Shown one piece after another: positions 42,101-53,418 of a DNA stretch of 64,000 bases (its first letter is position 1; each line of letters begins with the position of its first letter). Made by a program: the position numbers and the translations under genes. The notes beneath the pieces were generated by a model. It saw nothing but the letters and a program-made list of their open reading frames with translations, did not search any database and had not been told where the DNA came from. Source of the DNA: Kryptolebias marmoratus (taxonomy: Eukaryota > Chordata > Actinopteri > Cyprinodontiformes > Rivulidae); the NCBI RefSeq assembly GCF_001649575.2, contig NC_051441.1, positions 17,127,678 to 17,191,677 of the forward strand, given 5' to 3'.

Positions 42101-45100
42101 GAGGTCCAGGCTACACCGTGTCAGTCTGCTCCTGCTCCTGTTGCCACCTGGACGCCTCTTCACCAGCTCCTGGATGGCCTCGAAGCCAAAACCTCCGAAC
42201 TACCTTCCAATCTCACCCCGGTATTTACCTTCCTTCATTGCCACCCACTCGGTTAAGAATGGACGCTCTTTGTTTCTTTGACACATCTGGAATTGTCTCT
42301 TAAATAGGAAATGAAGTCCTGCTTTGGGCTTCGGTGGCTTTGATTTGGTTTTTGTTTTGTACTACACACTGATTGGGTTTTAAAAATGAAAAGAAATAAT
42401 TTCATGTCCTCAACTTACAGGCATGGCAAAGTGCTCCATGATACCATTTGGAGCAGGACAGGTCTGCTTTACGGCCTCGATTACTGAGACTCCGGTCAGT
42501 CCACAGCAGTGAAGCTGCAGGACAAAGGACAGAAGGGGACAGAACGGGGTGAATAAGACAGAAAGGCACTTTTATCACATTAAACATCCTATCAGTAAAT
42601 GAACTAAAAACATCAAAATTAAGTGAAGAACTGACAGGAAAATGTGACATTTGAAAACAAAACAAAAAAAAAAGTCTAAATTTTGAAACATAATTTATCT
42701 GAATAAACTCAACAAAAAACCTGAAGTATTAAAAACATTTAGGTATTTAAAAAAAAAAATTACCTATGCTTCTGCAAATACATTAAGGCTCCAGCATTCT
42801 CCATAAGAAGTCACAAAGTCGGTTCACGGTCACAATCTGTTCGTTTTCGCCCACACCTCTCATCGTCCACGAGACACTCGGAGCAGAACTCCCGGGAAGC
42901 TCCTCCCTCCTCCTGCAGCGTTAAAACGGGTTTCTTCTCAGCTCTCCTGTCCTTATACAGATTTTAGCTTCCTTTACTGCGACCAGACGTGTTTAATGAG
43001 CAGACCAAGACAGTACGCAACGTTTGGTATTTGCAAATACGATGGTGCCCAAAAACGAGCGAACAAAAGGAAGGTGTCCTGAGGCTGCCCGGGCAGAGAC
43101 CTACTTCCTCCCGGCCACCACAGCCACGAAGAGCTGCCTCTGTCTCCATGCGGCCTTTTTACGTTCAGAGGTTTCTAAGTTCAGTTGTAAAGACGGCTGT
43201 ATTTTCTAACAGCCTCCAGCTGCTTCTCAGCAGAAGCAGAAGAAGCTAAATGACTCCATTAAAGCTCACCAGAATAAACACATAAACACACCCACAACAA
43301 CTTCTGACCAATCACGCGACACTTGGCTCAAACCCCTGTGAGAAAAGGTTCGGCGTGGGCCTTGTGTGGTGAAGCGGTGGACGAAGCTGCTATGAGAACA
43401 AAAATGTTGCAGTTTTCGTCATGCGACCACATGACTGAGAGCCGCCTTTGTGACTTCTCATGGAGGATGGGAAGGCCATCAGTTGGTGCTTACCGAGTTG
43501 TGGATGAAAGCGAGAGTGACGGTCATGGCTGGGTCTCCACTGGCCACATACAGACCATACAGGCTGGTGTAGAACTCCCCCAGTCTGAGTCCAACCTTAT
43601 GAATAAAAAAAAAAAAAAAATCAAACATTTAATCCCGGTCCAAACTACTGGCTCCTTTACGTAGTGCAAACTTTCTGAACTGACCATATCGCGCTTGCTG
43701 TAAGCAAGCACTCCGACGACGATTTCAGCTACAGCCAGAAAGAACAGGAGGGCAGAGAACTGACGGGACAGGAAGAGAGAAGCTATTGTTACAAACTGAA
43801 CAAACCAGGAAGGTTTTTCCAATTTATCCCAGCTTTTACATCAAAACATGAATAGTAGGAAAAAAGTAGAATCTTGTATTTATCACATATAGATGATATG
43901 CATTAAACAATCACCTAATGTGACTTTTTACAGGCAGATGAAGAATTTGATGTTGAATCAACAGTTTGGCTCAGATCGTCTAAATGCTGCTGCAGTATTT
44001 GTTTGTTGTGTATTTGTTTATTGTGCATCAGACCGGCCAATCACACGCGTGGGCAGGTTTTTGAACGCCTCTCCACAGACAAGAAGAAAATCATAAAAGG
44101 TCAAATTTACGTACCAAGAAATCCAACAGAACCTCGGTTTAATTCTATATTCTAGTTTCCATTTAAAGCTTTTTTTTCTGTTGAGGTCAAACCGTTTTGT
44201 TTCTACTACGAACAAGCTCGCCTTTGTCATTTTTGACAAAAAAACCTGCTGAGGTCAAAGTGGAAATAAAAGTGACGTTGTTCCTGAAAGCTTCTGCAAT
44301 AGGTTTTGCTCCACAAATATTAAAAAAGAAAGTAAAATAAACAGAGGGGGTAGGGGGGCAGTAAAATGACAGACTGTGGCGATTTTATTCTGTTGTGTAC
44401 TCAAGTCATTGCAACATCAGGAAGAGAAAATCAGTCATACGGAAGTTATCTGTTTCTCTTACTGTTACTTCTGCTAAAGTAGGGTTGTTCTTGTTTTAGA
44501 GTCATTTTAAATCACTTTTTTTTTTAAATTCACAGGAACTATAAGAAACCAGGAAGTATATGTGAGCCAGAAATAATGTACATATAGATGGAAATCAAAT
44601 AAAGCTGCAAACTAAAGACACCTCGTGTGGGTCTAATAATGCAAAGCATGAAAACACTTGGTATCTAATATGTGTGTGTTTAAGTCCAGACATTACCTCT
44701 CCCAGACGCAGAGATAAACCAAACAAACCACCCTTGGGGATTCTGATGAACAATTAACTATCATTACGAATAAAGTATAGGGTTATGAGATTTTACACAA
44801 TGTCCCAGCTTATTCAGATTTGGTTGTACTTTTCCGTTTCACTTTTAAGCTCCTTTGGCCTCACTGACCCCCTCTATCAGTCCTCCAAATGTAAAATTAA
44901 ATTATGGAGTGTGTGACACATTAAAAGCTTTTTTTTTACAAGAAGGGGAGTGAGTGAGTTCAGTCATCTTAATCACAGAAAGTAATCCTTTCCTCTAGAC
45001 TTAGTTGGCTCCGTGCCATAGCAACAAGGTCACGACAGACAAAACGTTTCTTTCTGCTGCCGTGTCCTTCACACTCTTTTGGAACATGAAGATACAAATG

Positions 45101-47201
45101 CAACTAGTACACCGAAACATGCGGCACCAGCCTGGTTTGTTCTTGCTGATGAGAAGTAAGATTACACGTAATTGTTGTGTTTGCTGCTCCTGTCTGATGC
45201 AAGCATCCTGCCCTTCCGGCCTGTTTGCAGAAAGGAAATGGCACTGCAAAGAAGGGCTGCCTCACCACTTGCAGAGCGCATCTTTTCTCGTTGCAGGCCC
45301 CGTAGTCTCCGAACACCACCACAATCAGCATTATCGAGCCGAGCGCTATCAGCACAGTCACTCCTGAGGAGGGAGGGAACAGGAACGGCTGTTGTTAAAC
45401 ACCAAACACGCGAATGGCTTACTGATGAGCTTTTGTGTGTGTGTGTGTGTGTGTGTGGGTGAAACTGACCGATGACAAAGGCGCTGGAGTTGAGATCTTC
45501 TATGCTGAAGATTGCTCTGGTGTTCTCACTGAACCTCAACCACAAGCCCAGGCCCAAGAATGCAAAGCCCACCACCTGTGAAAAAAAGAGGAGCGAAGCG
45601 AGCCGCGTTTAACCACAGTTCTTGGTTACAAAGTTTCACATCTATGACTGGAAGAATAAATCACTTCGCCACACTAACAAAGTCTGTGGCTTTCTGTACT
45701 TCAACTCTTAAGGTTTGTCTGGAAATTATACGGATTTTTCGACGACTCAGCTTCAAATTTACTTTGCGCCTGAGGGTCTTGTTTTCATTAAACATGGCGA
45801 CCTGGTGACTTCACCGAAAGAACCGGATGTCTGACTCTATATTTATCCCCGACTCCCGGGTGAGGCTGCAGTCACCTCTGGGTGAAATCGGTCGCTGGTC
45901 ATTGTTTGAATGTCTGCGCGCGGCGACTGTACGTCAAACATTTTCCACAGAGCTGTCATGTGGTGAGAAAGAATGGGAGCTCCTAAGGAGACAATGGAGT
46001 GCGGCAGGAGGTCACTTCCCGAATGGAAGGAGACATTTAATGGAGTACATGTGCACTTGACGAAGCCTGGAGATATTATTTCATCTCGACTGGAGTCATT
46101 TTTTAACCATTCATTAATGTTAGATTGATTTTGTGAGCGATATATAGGTTTTTCTCATAGCGGCTTCGTCCCCCGCTTCGCGACACGAGGCCCCGGCCCA
46201 ACTTTTTTTTCACAGTTGTTTGCTCCAAGTGTCGTGTGATTGGTCAGATGTTCGTGGGCGTGTTTAGTTGCGTGGAAGCGCTCGGACCCGCCGTGTTGCC
46301 GTTTCGCTTTTAAATACTCGGCTTCCAGGAGCCGCTCGTTGGTTGTCGTGCGTGCAGGCAACATGGACCATTCTAAAGAGCAGCTGGCCGAGTTGGTTGG
46401 GAAAATACGCACGTCTGGACCAGCAGACAGATTCAACCTGCTCGGTTCTGGTCCTGTTCAGTGGGCGAACATGCCTCCTCCTGCTCTTCATCGCCTCTGT
46501 CAACACGCAAAACACGGATCTTCCTCCTCTTCACTTGTGAACGCCTAATTGTACATCTCTGCCAAGCTTGACATCACCGTGTTTACTTTTGTTGGGGAAC
46601 CACACCTGTTTGTGCTTGGAGCGTGATGTGTGCTGCAGCCGGAGGCGTTTTTCCCAGGAACCATCTCGAGGAAGGTGAAAGGTGCGTCTGGAAAAAAAAT
46701 GAACGTCTGCCAACCGCGTGACCACAAACCGATTTCTTGGCTTCTTAGCCTTTGCTGTAACACAGGCGCAGCCGGTCCATAAGGGCAAGCTGGGACACAG
46801 CCTTACCTAAGAAAAGAAAAAAATCACCCGCCCCACAAAGTAGTTCCTCCTAATAAACAATGTGAATTACTTAACTACTTAGCTTGCTGTGTATCGTTTT
46901 GTTCTGCATGTTTTTCCAGCTATTTTGATCATTTTAAATGAAATTCAAGATGTTCTTTCATGATTCATTCCCAGTTTTTGACTTATTTGCCGTTACAAGG
47001 CAGCTCTGGCAGAGGCTCACTGGGGCGTCAAGTATCCCGCCCCGTGGGCACATCCTGCTGGTTTTAGCTCAGCGATGCCCCACTAGTCACGTTACACCTC
47101 GCCTGATCTTATTTAACGCAGGAGGCGGGGGNNNNNNNNNNNNNNNNNNNNNNNNNNNNNNNNNNNNNNNNNNNNNNNNNNNNNNNNNNNNNNNNNNNNN
47201 N

Positions 47202-47232
<31 letters not shown>

Positions 47233-47914
47233 GACAAGCAGCGGGATGTTTTCTTCAATGTGGTCGGCCGTGGTGGACCAATCACAGGAGGTTACTGATC
47301 TGACTCCGTGGCTTCCTACAGCGTGCGGGTTCGTAACCACAAGGCTGCAGGTGCAAACCTGGGTGGAGGCGGTAATCTGATGAGTTTAAGATACAACATA
47401 CGCGCCAGCATCGCTTCGTTTGATTTTTTTTTTTCCCTTTAGAATTTCTTCACAGACGTCTCGCCACCATTTTACAGGCATTGCTGCAGAGATATTGCTT
47501 CACATAAAATGACAAATTCAATCCAGAAAGCCGTGTGCCTGTCTTGTCTGTTTCATTTTACCCAGACAAAATAAATTTAAAAAGAAAAACTCTACTTTCA
47601 GGTGTCTCTCTGATTTAACTATTAGACCGAGACACAACCTAAACAGGATAAAAGAGACAACTTTGTGCACAAAACCAGAATAAATAAATATTAGGCAACA
47701 TCTTTTTTTGACAGACACTAATGGTAACATTCATGTGGTAATTGGTTCAGGAAATGAAAAATTTAGGCTTTTAGGATGAAAACAATCCTTTTTTTTATCT
47801 TGTAATAATAAGTGTCTGCGTGGTATTACTGTATTTCACCAGACTCACCGCAAAGATGATGTTGAACACGATGAGGATATATTTGCAAACGAGTCCACAT
47901 CCATCCAGAGCCAT
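39174..47914 (-). CDS. CD9-like tetraspanin, copy 1 (distal-tail isoform)
   Basis: Exons: 47914-47849, 45575-45470, 45363-45266, 43759-43685, 43595-43494, 42514-42419, 41009-40926, 39263-39174. They total 717 nt (238 aa), close to CD9 (about 228). Four TM segments are visible, with a small loop after TM1 (LWLRFSENTRAIF, as in CD9) and a large loop holding CCGLTGV, QTCPAP and PSCP, i.e. the four-cysteine pattern. Where CD9/CD81 have GCCGA after TM2, this protein has GDYGAC, so the palmitoylatable cysteine pair is replaced. Tetraspanins organise membrane microdomains with integrins and Ig-type partners. The tail here is short (LLNQLKKVHQAVTSYYSAVY). An alternative last exon at 40413-40616 is described separately. 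CD9/CD81-group placement is firm; orthology to a named fish gene is not. Confidence 0.88.
40413..40616 (-). CDS. alternative last exon of tetraspanin copy 1 (long Pro/Ser/Thr tail)
   Basis: It lies between exon 7 and the distal last exon. The acceptor CCCAAAG|TTC is preceded by a C-rich tract, and the exon starts in phase 0, as exon 7 requires. It codes for 67 aa and then TAA. FVALICSAVLS completes TM4 in place of ITALVCAIILL. A 50-residue cytoplasmic tail follows, with QYIVLTQSTPAP and VVFTPLS motifs. Use requires an upstream poly(A) site; AATAAA words on the minus strand at 39464-39477 could serve. The tandem gene has an equivalent exon with the same two motifs, which argues strongly that it is real. 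Confidence 0.75.
   Translation of the reverse strand, partial: FVALICSAVLSASIHQSASPTQYIVLTQSTPAPAPLQTFQHISSSHPDQDPVVFTPLSTVNIPSAQA
45433..45458. repeat. (GT)n microsatellite
   Basis: In intron 2 of tetraspanin copy 1, 12 bp from the exon 2 donor. Confidence 0.95.
46215..46548 (+). other. promoter-like block with a 61-codon ORF, unidentified
   Basis: An inverted CCAAT (ATTGGTC) at about 46239 is followed by a TATA-like TTTTAAATAC at about 46309, then by a 61-codon frame (46363-46548) starting MDHSKEQLAELVGK. In the +1 frame the same DNA reads CLLLLFIASVNTQNTDLPP, which resembles the core of a signal peptide. The block lies antisense in intron 1 of tetraspanin copy 1. I recognise no family. 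It could be a small gene, a retrocopy fragment or chance. Confidence 0.2.
47132..47201. other. assembly gap
   Basis: 70 N followed by a run of 30 G. Probably a failed homopolymer or G-quadruplex-prone tract in intron 1 of tetraspanin copy 1. Confidence 1.
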
Positions 47915-48244
47915 GATGGTGGTGGTGGTGGTGCTGCCTGAGGTTTGTTCAAAACTACGAGCTTCTGAAGTCTGGGAATCACCTCACGGCGGCTCTGTTG
48001 GGCCCAAAACACGGACATTTAACAACACACAAGCGACACACGACACAAGCAGAGCACACGTGTTGCTACCATGACAGATCCTTCGAGGAAAAAAACAAAC
48101 AAAAAACGCCATTATAGGTTTAAAAATTAAAAAAAATGCGTGAAGAAATGGTAAACTTGGTTTGTGTTTCTTAAAAAAAAACGCACTCGAAGTGGCGACA
48201 TAAAATTAGCTTCTAAATAAATGTTGTTTTCGACAACATGTTAC

Positions 48245-48300
48245 CTTCGTGTTGAGTGCACTATCGGGTCGGCTGAGGAGGCAGGTCGCTAATAAAACTG
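48245..48300 (-). promoter_or_regulatory. candidate promoter and 5' UTR exon of tetraspanin copy 1
   Basis: On the minus strand, CAGTTTTATTAGCG (TATA-like TTTTATTA, 48297-48290) is followed about 45 bp later by a donor (CGAAG|GTAACA at 48245). The same arrangement, with CAGTTTTATTAGAAC, precedes tetraspanin copy 2 at 57600-57538. Conservation between the tandem copies supports it. Confidence 0.45.
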
Positions 48301-48542
48301 CGTTCTACGTTTACTTGCCTAACGCGCGCTATCCCCCGCCTCTCTGTCTTCATTCGGCTCTCCCATTGGATGAGAGATGGGATTGGCAGGCAATGCCACC
48401 TATGAGCAGATGAGGGCATTCTGGCAACAGAGAGCGAGAGAGATAAAAGAATCAAACGGAAACTTAAGGAAATGAAACTCTGGTGGGAATGAGGCTGTAC
48501 TGTTTTACTGTAAACGGAAGAGAAACAGATGCTTATCCTACG

Positions 48543-48545
<3 letters not shown>

Positions 48546-48594
<49 letters not shown>
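48546..48594. repeat. (TA)n microsatellite
   Basis: About 24 TA units. Confidence 0.95.
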
Positions 48595-48596
<2 letters not shown>

Positions 48597-49307
48597 AAAT
48601 ATATGATTTTATCTCTTTTGATTATCCTGGTTTTACACAGCTATAACAGGAGTTTATAAAAAAACATTTTTATAAATAAGAAAGATGCAGATAGTTATTA
48701 TTATTATTTTATTTATTTTGCACAACCCCAGATCACACTGAAAATACTTAGGGAAAAAAAAGCCCTATCATGTTGGATTTCCCATTTTTTATTCCTCCAC
48801 TTGATACAAATTGAAACCTAAAAGCCAAAGAGGGGAAAAGAGGTTCACAGGTTCGTGCCTGTTTTGGTAATTTGATTTTTTTTTTCCATCAGCATTAAAA
48901 GAAACTAAAATACAAAACGAGTGGTTATTTTTAAAAACAAAGGATTTATCTGAAAGAAGAGCCTCAAAAATGGATTTAAAAATAACTATAAATGTGTTTT
49001 TTTAATGTTATTAGAATAACAAAACAATAAAATTACTTGCAAACAAAAACTATTTATTTTATTTTATTTTATTTTAGACTGTCTGTTTTGACACCGCAAG
49101 TTGTCAACAATGCGCAACCAATGACTTATATGGTGTAGTAACAGGCAACCAAGACTTTGACTAACAACTGATACAACTCCTCATGACATGGTTAAATAGC
49201 AGCTGACACTAAGGATGCTTTGCAGACATCACAACATACAGCAGACATGATCCGACGCACAACAAACCCTGCAATGTAGGTGACAATGTTTGACACAAAC
49301 ATAACAT

Positions 49308-50163
49308 NNNNNNNNNNNNNNNNNNNNNNNNNNNNNNNNNNNNNNNNNNNNNNNNNNNNNNNNNNNNNNNNNNNNNNNNNNNNNNNNNNNNNNNNNNNNN
49401 NNNNNNNNNNNNNNNNNNNNNNNNNNNNNNNNNNNNNNNNNNNNNNNNNNNNNNNNNNNNNNNNNNNNNNNNNNNNNNNNNNNNNNNNNNNNNNNNNNNN
49501 NNNNNNNNNNNNNNNNNNNNNNNNNNNNNNNNNNNNNNNNNNNNNNNNNNNNNNNNNNNNNNNNNNNNNNNNNNNNNNNNNNNNNNNNNNNNNNNNNNNN
49601 NNNNNNNNNNNNNNNNNNNNNNNNNNNNNNNNNNNNNNNNNNNNNNNNNNNNNNNNNNNNNNNNNNNNNNNNNNNNNNNNNNNNNNNNNNNNNNNNNNNN
49701 NNNNNNNNNNNNNNNNNNNNNNNNNNNNNNNNNNNNNNNNNNNNNNNNNNNNNNNNNNNNNNNNNNNNNNNNNNNNNNNNNNNNNNNNNNNNNNNNNNNN
49801 NNNNNNNNNNNNNNNNNNNNNNNNNNNNNNNNNNNNNNNNNNNNNNNNNNNNNNNNNNNNNNNNNNNNNNNNNNNNNNNNNNNNNNNNNNNNNNNNNNNN
49901 NNNNNNNNNNNNNNNNNNNNNNNNNNNNNNNNNNNNNNNNNNNNNNNNNNNNNNNNNNNNNNNNNNNNNNNNNNNNNNNNNNNNNNNNNNNNNNNNNNNN
50001 NNNNNNNNNNNNNNNNNNNNNNNNNNNNNNNNNNNNNNNNNNNNNNNNNNNNNNNNNNNNNNNNNNNNNNNNNNNNNNNNNNNNNNNNNNNNNNNNNNNN
50101 NNNNNNNNNNNNNNNNNNNNNNNNNNNNNNNNNNNNNNNNNNNNNNNNNNNNNNNNNNNNNNN
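49308..50163. other. assembly gap
   Basis: 856 N. Four long frames that cross it consist of unknown residues and are artefacts. Confidence 1.
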
Positions 50164-51179
50164 CCGGACATTTTCCGTGAAGATTTGTGCAGAAAAATGC
50201 AGCATAAAAAGAAGGCATTCCTGTATAGATAAGCGCAAAAGCGGAGCTGTATTACTATCGTAAGATGGCGGCGTTTTTAGCTCATCCAAAGTCACGTGAT
50301 GTCATGTCTATCCATATAAGTCATTGTGCGCAACAGATACCAAAACAAGTCAGTGTCGGAGGAAATTAGGCAATAAGGTCTGTTCAGAGACTCCCAGTAG
50401 CTGTGATTAATAAACATCAAACAAACACACAATTTCCCCCCCAAACCGTAAAATAATCTCTCAGGAGAGACGTGACTGCAGAGACTTTTAACTTGAAGTT
50501 CTCCTCTGACGCCAAGCTTCCGGGTCAGCAGCTAATTAAAGGGCCATTTCGCTGAATTTATGAAATTTGGACCAGCTTAGATCAGACCTTCTTCGACATC
50601 TAAAACACTTTAACTCGTCAAACCTGGTCTAAATTATTTTAAAAGTTAAAAAAGAGGTTTTAATGCTCACACCAGATAGGAAAACAGATCTGAAGAGTGC
50701 CTGTAGTATTGTTCATGAAATGTGATGAAGTGCTGAAGATGGTCCTCTCCTCTCCACTCAAACCCTGCCAGTGTGAGCTAAGTTTATAATGTCATCAGCA
50801 TGAATTTAAATTAAAAAATACAGATTTAAACTCTTTAAATTTTGAGGGATTTAATCTGGAGATAGTCTAGATGCCAAAAGGGAATTAAAGGTTTGTCATC
50901 TTTCAAAGCCAAACAAAGTACAAGCATCTTATGTGTAAAACTACACATTTAAACCTTCCAGATTGATTCAAAGTAAACACAAAGACAACATAACACATTT
51001 GGAATAAGTCTATGCTGAACAATAGTTTGTTACAGGAGCTGAGAGTGGCTTTATTGTTCATTTTGATGTTATTTTCTTGAGATCAAGCGTTAATTATCCT
51101 ATTACCTCAAGATAATCAAGCTACTTTTTAATCTCGTTATCCCAAGATGTTGGCTGAAGAAAACAAAATGTAGCCTTGG

Positions 51180-52690
51180 TTCCAAAAAAGTTGAGTAAAA
51201 TGTGAAGGAAAAGTGCATGCAATGATTTGCAGATCTCATAAATGGATATTTTATTCACAGTAAACATATCAACTGCTGAAGCTAAGAAATGTTTACCATT
51301 TTTCAGAGGGGGAAAAAGGATTTATCACCACTAGGGGGCTGTATGTTTCTTTTTTTGTGCTGATTACTGCAGAGGCAGGTACCCAAGTGTGTTTCTGTTC
51401 AGGTGTTGCTAATGAGAAAGGGGCAAACAGTCTATTTTTTTTTTTTTTTACTGTGCTTATTTTTGTAGCTCTGTTGGATTTTGTTTGTTCTAAACAGAAA
51501 TAGCAAGATAAATGAATGTAAAGGAAATAAATCACGCTTATAGCTGTTAAGTGGAAAGATCGGCATGGCGAACTTTAATTGAGCGCACGTAAAACAAAGC
51601 CTACAAGGAACAATGGCATTTAATTTCAAAAAGTTGAAAGTCATGTTTCCCTCTGTGAAGCCTCCCCTCTTCTTTTACCATCAGTCTGTAAACATCTATA
51701 AACTGAGGAGAGCAGCTGCTGGAGGTTTTAGAGGGAATGTTGTCCCATTCTGCTCTGATGGAGGATTATAGCTGTTCAACAGCCCTGCTTCTTTACTGGA
51801 TTTTTTTGCTAAATAAGAGCACATGTTGTTCTAAAACCTGTATGTACGTTTCTACATTGATGGTGGCTTTACAGATATCTAAGCTGCCCATGCCAGAGGC
51901 ACTAATGCACCCACATACCATCAGAGAGGCAGGGTTTTGCACCGTGATGATAACAGGCCTGATGGTCTCTCTCCTCTTTATTTTGAAGGATGTAATCTCT
52001 GTAGTTTCCAAAAATAATTTCAAATTTAGCTTCCTCTGACCTCAGATCAGTCCTCCTCTTTCCCTCACTCCATTTTAAATGATCTTTGGTCCAGAGGAGA
52101 CAGCAGAGTCTCTGGATGGAGCTCAGTCTCACATCTGTCTTCTTCTTTGCCTGATAGAGCTTTAAGCATCATCAGTGGATGGTCCAGTGAACTGTGTTTA
52201 CAGACAGTGATGTGTGGAAGTGTTCCTGAGTCCATGCAGTGATGAACAGAACAGAACCAGACCTGGTTTTAATGCAGGGGCCCCTGAGGGCCCCAAGATC
52301 ACAGACATCTAATACTGACTGTCAGTCTTGACCTTCAAGCAAAGATTTTTCCAGATTCATGGAATATTTGGATGACTTTATGAACCGTAGATGATGGGAT
52401 ATTCAAAGTCTTCCCAGTTTTCTGTTAAGGAACATTATTCTGAAATTGTTCCACTCTTTTTAGATGCAGAACCTCTGCCCATCTTTACTTCTGACAGACT
52501 CAGTTTCTCTGAAATGCTCTTTTTATACCCAGTCATTACTGACGTGTTGCTGATTAACCTCATTAGTTGCAAAAAGCTCCTCCAACTGTTTCTTATTCAA
52601 ACCACTAAGTTTTACAGCCTTTTGTTGCCCCATTTGAGATATCTTCAGGCACAGTTACCAGCATGACTGTCCTGATTTCTGATAAAGTAC
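51180..52690 (-). mobile_element. Tc1/mariner element with broken transposase
   Basis: The minus strand carries recognisable transposase blocks. These are DHLKWSEGK (family AHLKWTEAKWK), SEEAKFEIIFGN (family SDESKFEILFGN), NKEERDHQACYHH, ASLMVCGCISASGMGSLDI and TINVETYIQVLEQHVL. They lie in different frames with stops between them. The left end has the terminal words TGCATGCAATGATTTGCAGA and ATTTTATTCACAGTAAACAT. The far end (52550-52690) has AGTTGCAAAAAGCTCCTCCA and CCTTTTGTTGCCCC. A related truncated end is at 10630-11050. The element is dead. Confidence 0.85.
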
Positions 52691-53226
52691 CTCCTTTTGT
52701 TTAATCATTGCAGTTCAACCATAACAAAAAAACAAAACAAAACGGAAACACCAAACTGCTGGTTGAGTTTCCAGTGATGGCCTGTGAGGCAGTGGAGGGT
52801 GAGGATGGCAACTCCTCTCTGCCTTTCCTTCGTACACCACTGAATGGTAAGAACTCGTCGCCAGACGGACTTTCTTGTGCTGGTTCAGGAGGATAACGGC
52901 GCAAACCAGAGCAGTAATCTGTCACGTTAACACAGAAAGAGGAGGAGGAGGAGAACAGAGCTGACAAGGATAGAACGAAGAGCTGTGAACAACCTGCTTC
53001 CCCTCTTTATCACCACGACCAGCCACAGAACGAGTCAGAAACAAAGAAGATGCGGTTCCAAAGCACCGATGAATAAATAGACTGATAGTCCCAATAAGTG
53101 TTTTTGTAATTTTAGGGTTTTTTTCCCTTTAAGCCTTTGTAATCATGCTGAAAGAGTCCAATAATCTGTTGAATAAAAGGACAACAGGAATCATGAAAAT
53201 TGAGAAGAGCATCCCTAAGGTTGAGA

Positions 53227-53418
53227 TCAAGGGAAGTTGGTATTTGGAGCGGGGGTGAAGACCATCGAGTTCTGATAAGAAGCACAGCTGGAGACAGGCT
53301 GAAAAACTGGCTGAGGCGTAATCAGAGCAGGAGAGCTGTTTGTCAGGATAACGTATTGATAAGACAGGGATTGACGAATCTTTGAAATGAGCACCCCGCA
53401 CAAGATCACAAGCATTGT
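53227..53418 (-). CDS. alternative last exon of tetraspanin copy 2
   Basis: Acceptor ACTCAAG|ACA, phase 0, 63 codons and then TGA. TMLVILCGVLIS completes TM4. The tail has QYVILTNSSPA and SMVFTPAP, aligning with QYIVLTQSTPA and PVVFTPLS of the copy 1 alternative exon. The frame is open and the key motifs are kept, although the surrounding sequence has diverged a good deal. Confidence 0.7.
   Translation of the reverse strand, partial: TMLVILCGVLISKIRQSLSYQYVILTNSSPALITPQPVFQPVSSCASYQNSMVFTPAPNTNFP

Larger units (their letters stand above)
48350..51180. other. non-coding region between the tandem tetraspanins
   Basis: Holds a (TA)n tract and the largest assembly gap. I see no gene on either side of the gap. 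Confidence 0.6.

Noticed and set aside
49192..50295. Frames of 320-367 codons across the largest gap
   Set aside because: Almost entirely N; no information.
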